This document shows positions 63,244-64,000 of a stretch of 64,000 nucleotides of DNA, piece after piece. Below the pieces are notes generated by a model. The model had not been told where the DNA came from and did no database searches. It worked only from the letters and a program-made list of their open reading frames with translations. Source of the DNA: Myxococcales bacterium (GTDB lineage Bacteria > Myxococcota_A > Bradymonadia > UBA7976 > UBA1532); the NCBI GenBank assembly GCA_020633465.1, contig JACKDN010000009.1, positions 256,473 through 320,472 of the forward strand, read 5' to 3'. Position numbers and translations under genes: made by a program. Within the stretch, counting starts at the first letter, position 1, and the number at the start of each line of letters is the position of its first letter.

Positions 63244-63371
63244 GAGCGCTCCGCGCGTCGGGGCCGGCAGAGGCCCGGTGCTGCGGAGGCTTTCGAACGC
63301 GGCGCGGCCCGCCTTGAGCCCGCTGCGCGCGATGACCCGGGCCGGCACACCCGACGGGGCCGGGCCCCCGA

Positions 63372-63614
63372 TCAGCCGCTGATCTTGCCCCAGGGCAGGC
63401 CGGGCTCGTCGTCGCGCAGCTGGTAGCGGGCGACGCTGATCGCGTCCAGGCGCGCGCGCAGGCAGTCGGGGCAGGCGGTCGTGGCGCCCAGCGAGGCGAC
63501 GACGGGTCGCTGGGTGTCGCAGACGCCGCAGTGGGCGGTGAGGCTGTCGTCGCGGCGCACGTCGTCGCCGACGACCTCGCCCCGCTGATGGACGGTGACG
63601 CGAATCTGGCTCAT
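63372..63614 (-). CDS. Small zinc-ribbon-like protein
   Basis: An 80-residue cytoplasmic protein with two Cys pairs (HCGVCDTQ near residue 29 and ACPDCLRAR near 49) that can coordinate zinc in a ribbon fold. The N-terminal segment SQIRVTVHQRGEVV forms a strand. The family is unknown to me; such ribbons often bind nucleic acid or proteins. The ATG at 63614 is chosen over 63635, as the shorter form begins the conserved-looking part with a GGAGGTCCGCC site upstream. It lies between the cyclase gene and a cut rhodanese-like gene, all on the minus strand. Confidence 0.75.
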   Translation of the reverse strand: MSQIRVTVHQRGEVVGDDVRRDDSLTAHCGVCDTQRPVVASLGATTACPDCLRARLDAISVARYQLRDDEPGLPWGKISG

Positions 63615-63677
63615 GGCGGACCTCCCGGCGGGCACCCTAGCAGGGCACCGGCGGGCTGTCTGCCCATCGGCGCGCGC

Positions 63678-64000
63678 TCAGCAGCCGCCGCCCTTCTTGG
63701 TCTTGCGGGACACGGCCTTGCGGGTGGGCATCACGGGCGGGGGCGCGGCCTCGGCGCCGGTGAACCAGGCGTACAGGGCCTGCTTGCGCTCGAAGTCGGC
63801 CAGGGTGCGCGGCGTGGCCTCGGTGGGCGCGGGCGGCGGGGTGAGGATGTCGCTGCGGAAGGCCGCGTGGCCGCCCTTCAGCACGGCCACCTTGCCGGTG
63901 AAGCGGCGGGCGTCGGCCGGCGCGTCGGCCACCTCGGCGTCGCCGTAGACCCCCAGCGTGCGGGTGGCGGGCAGGGTGGCGAAGAACGCGCCGGGCTCCT
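63678..64000 (-). CDS. Rhodanese-like protein, partial, 5' end beyond the window
   Basis: The frame is open to the right edge of the window, so only the C-terminal 107 residues are visible. The start of the visible part contains LGVYGDAEVADAP, followed by KVAVLKGGHAAFRSD, which matches the end of a rhodanese-like domain. The protein finishes with a basic, Lys/Gly-rich tail ending GGGC. A GTG within it at 63932 could be mistaken for a start, but similarity continues upstream. The active-site cysteine loop would lie near or beyond the edge, so activity cannot be judged. It is the second rhodanese-type gene within 4 kb. Confidence 0.7.
   Translation of the reverse strand, partial: EPGAFFATLPATRTLGVYGDAEVADAPADARRFTGKVAVLKGGHAAFRSDILTPPPAPTEATPRTLADFERKQALYAWFTGAEAAPPPVMPTRKAVSRKTKKGGGC

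Overview
This is a very GC-rich, gene-dense bacterial chromosome segment with about 50 protein genes. No tRNA, rRNA, CRISPR array, insertion sequence or prophage was recognised, and no intergenic gap exceeds about 250 bases. Several traits point to a myxobacterium-like organism (Myxococcota, formerly Deltaproteobacteria): many outer-surface lipoproteins with thrombospondin type 3 or MopE-type calcium/metal-binding repeats and Asp-Ala-rich linkers, a cytochrome b558-type succinate dehydrogenase, a site matching the Myxococcus LexA box upstream of recC, and frequent 4-base stop/start overlaps using GTG or TTG. The assignment is inference; no rRNA is present.

Layout. 1-4818 (minus): recC and the start of recB. 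5065-12539: two lipoproteins, an MBL-fold hydrolase, ttcA with a DUF2288-like partner, an OmpA protein with calcium-binding repeats, and an AlkD-like glycosylase. 12552-16868: an FAD oxidase, a cytochrome P450 divergent from its likely TetR repressor, a small unknown gene and an Ogt alkyltransferase. 16865-22575 (minus): a ten-repeat MopE-type lipoprotein and a four-gene CoA-ester operon (SDR, RidA, enoyl-CoA hydratase, acyl-CoA dehydrogenase). 23272-26696 (minus): sdhCAB. 26888-33152 (plus): a seven-gene, mostly overlapping operon with a PHA-granule-region protein, a DUF432-like protein, an MscS channel, an LplT-like transporter, a glycosyltransferase, a low-molecular-weight phosphatase and an exported protein. 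33163-37366: TPR protein, M32 carboxypeptidase, small lipoprotein and inorganic pyrophosphatase. 37485-47532: a frameshifted CxxCH lipoprotein and a 3001-residue surface lipoprotein. 47671-51712: HAD phosphatase, Pal-like lipoprotein, small conserved protein and TonB-dependent receptor. 51814-54084: a fused monooxygenase/old-yellow-enzyme of the 2-aminobenzoyl-CoA type. 54085-60041: cutA and a run of exported proteins ending in an M28 peptidase and an alkaline phosphatase. 60060-64000: degenerate rhodanese protein, second MscS channel, diguanylate cyclase, zinc-ribbon protein and a cut rhodanese-like gene.

How the genes fit together. Three themes recur. The first is a heavily decorated cell surface. 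The second is envelope stress and osmotic sensing (two MscS channels, a lipid flippase-like transporter, a Pal-like protein). The third is aromatic-CoA catabolism: the operon at 19438-22575 and the fused flavoenzyme at 51814-54084 look like separated halves of one 2-aminobenzoyl-CoA or salicyloyl-CoA pathway. Most antisense reading frames, including one of more than 3000 codons opposite the giant lipoprotein, are GC-driven shadows.
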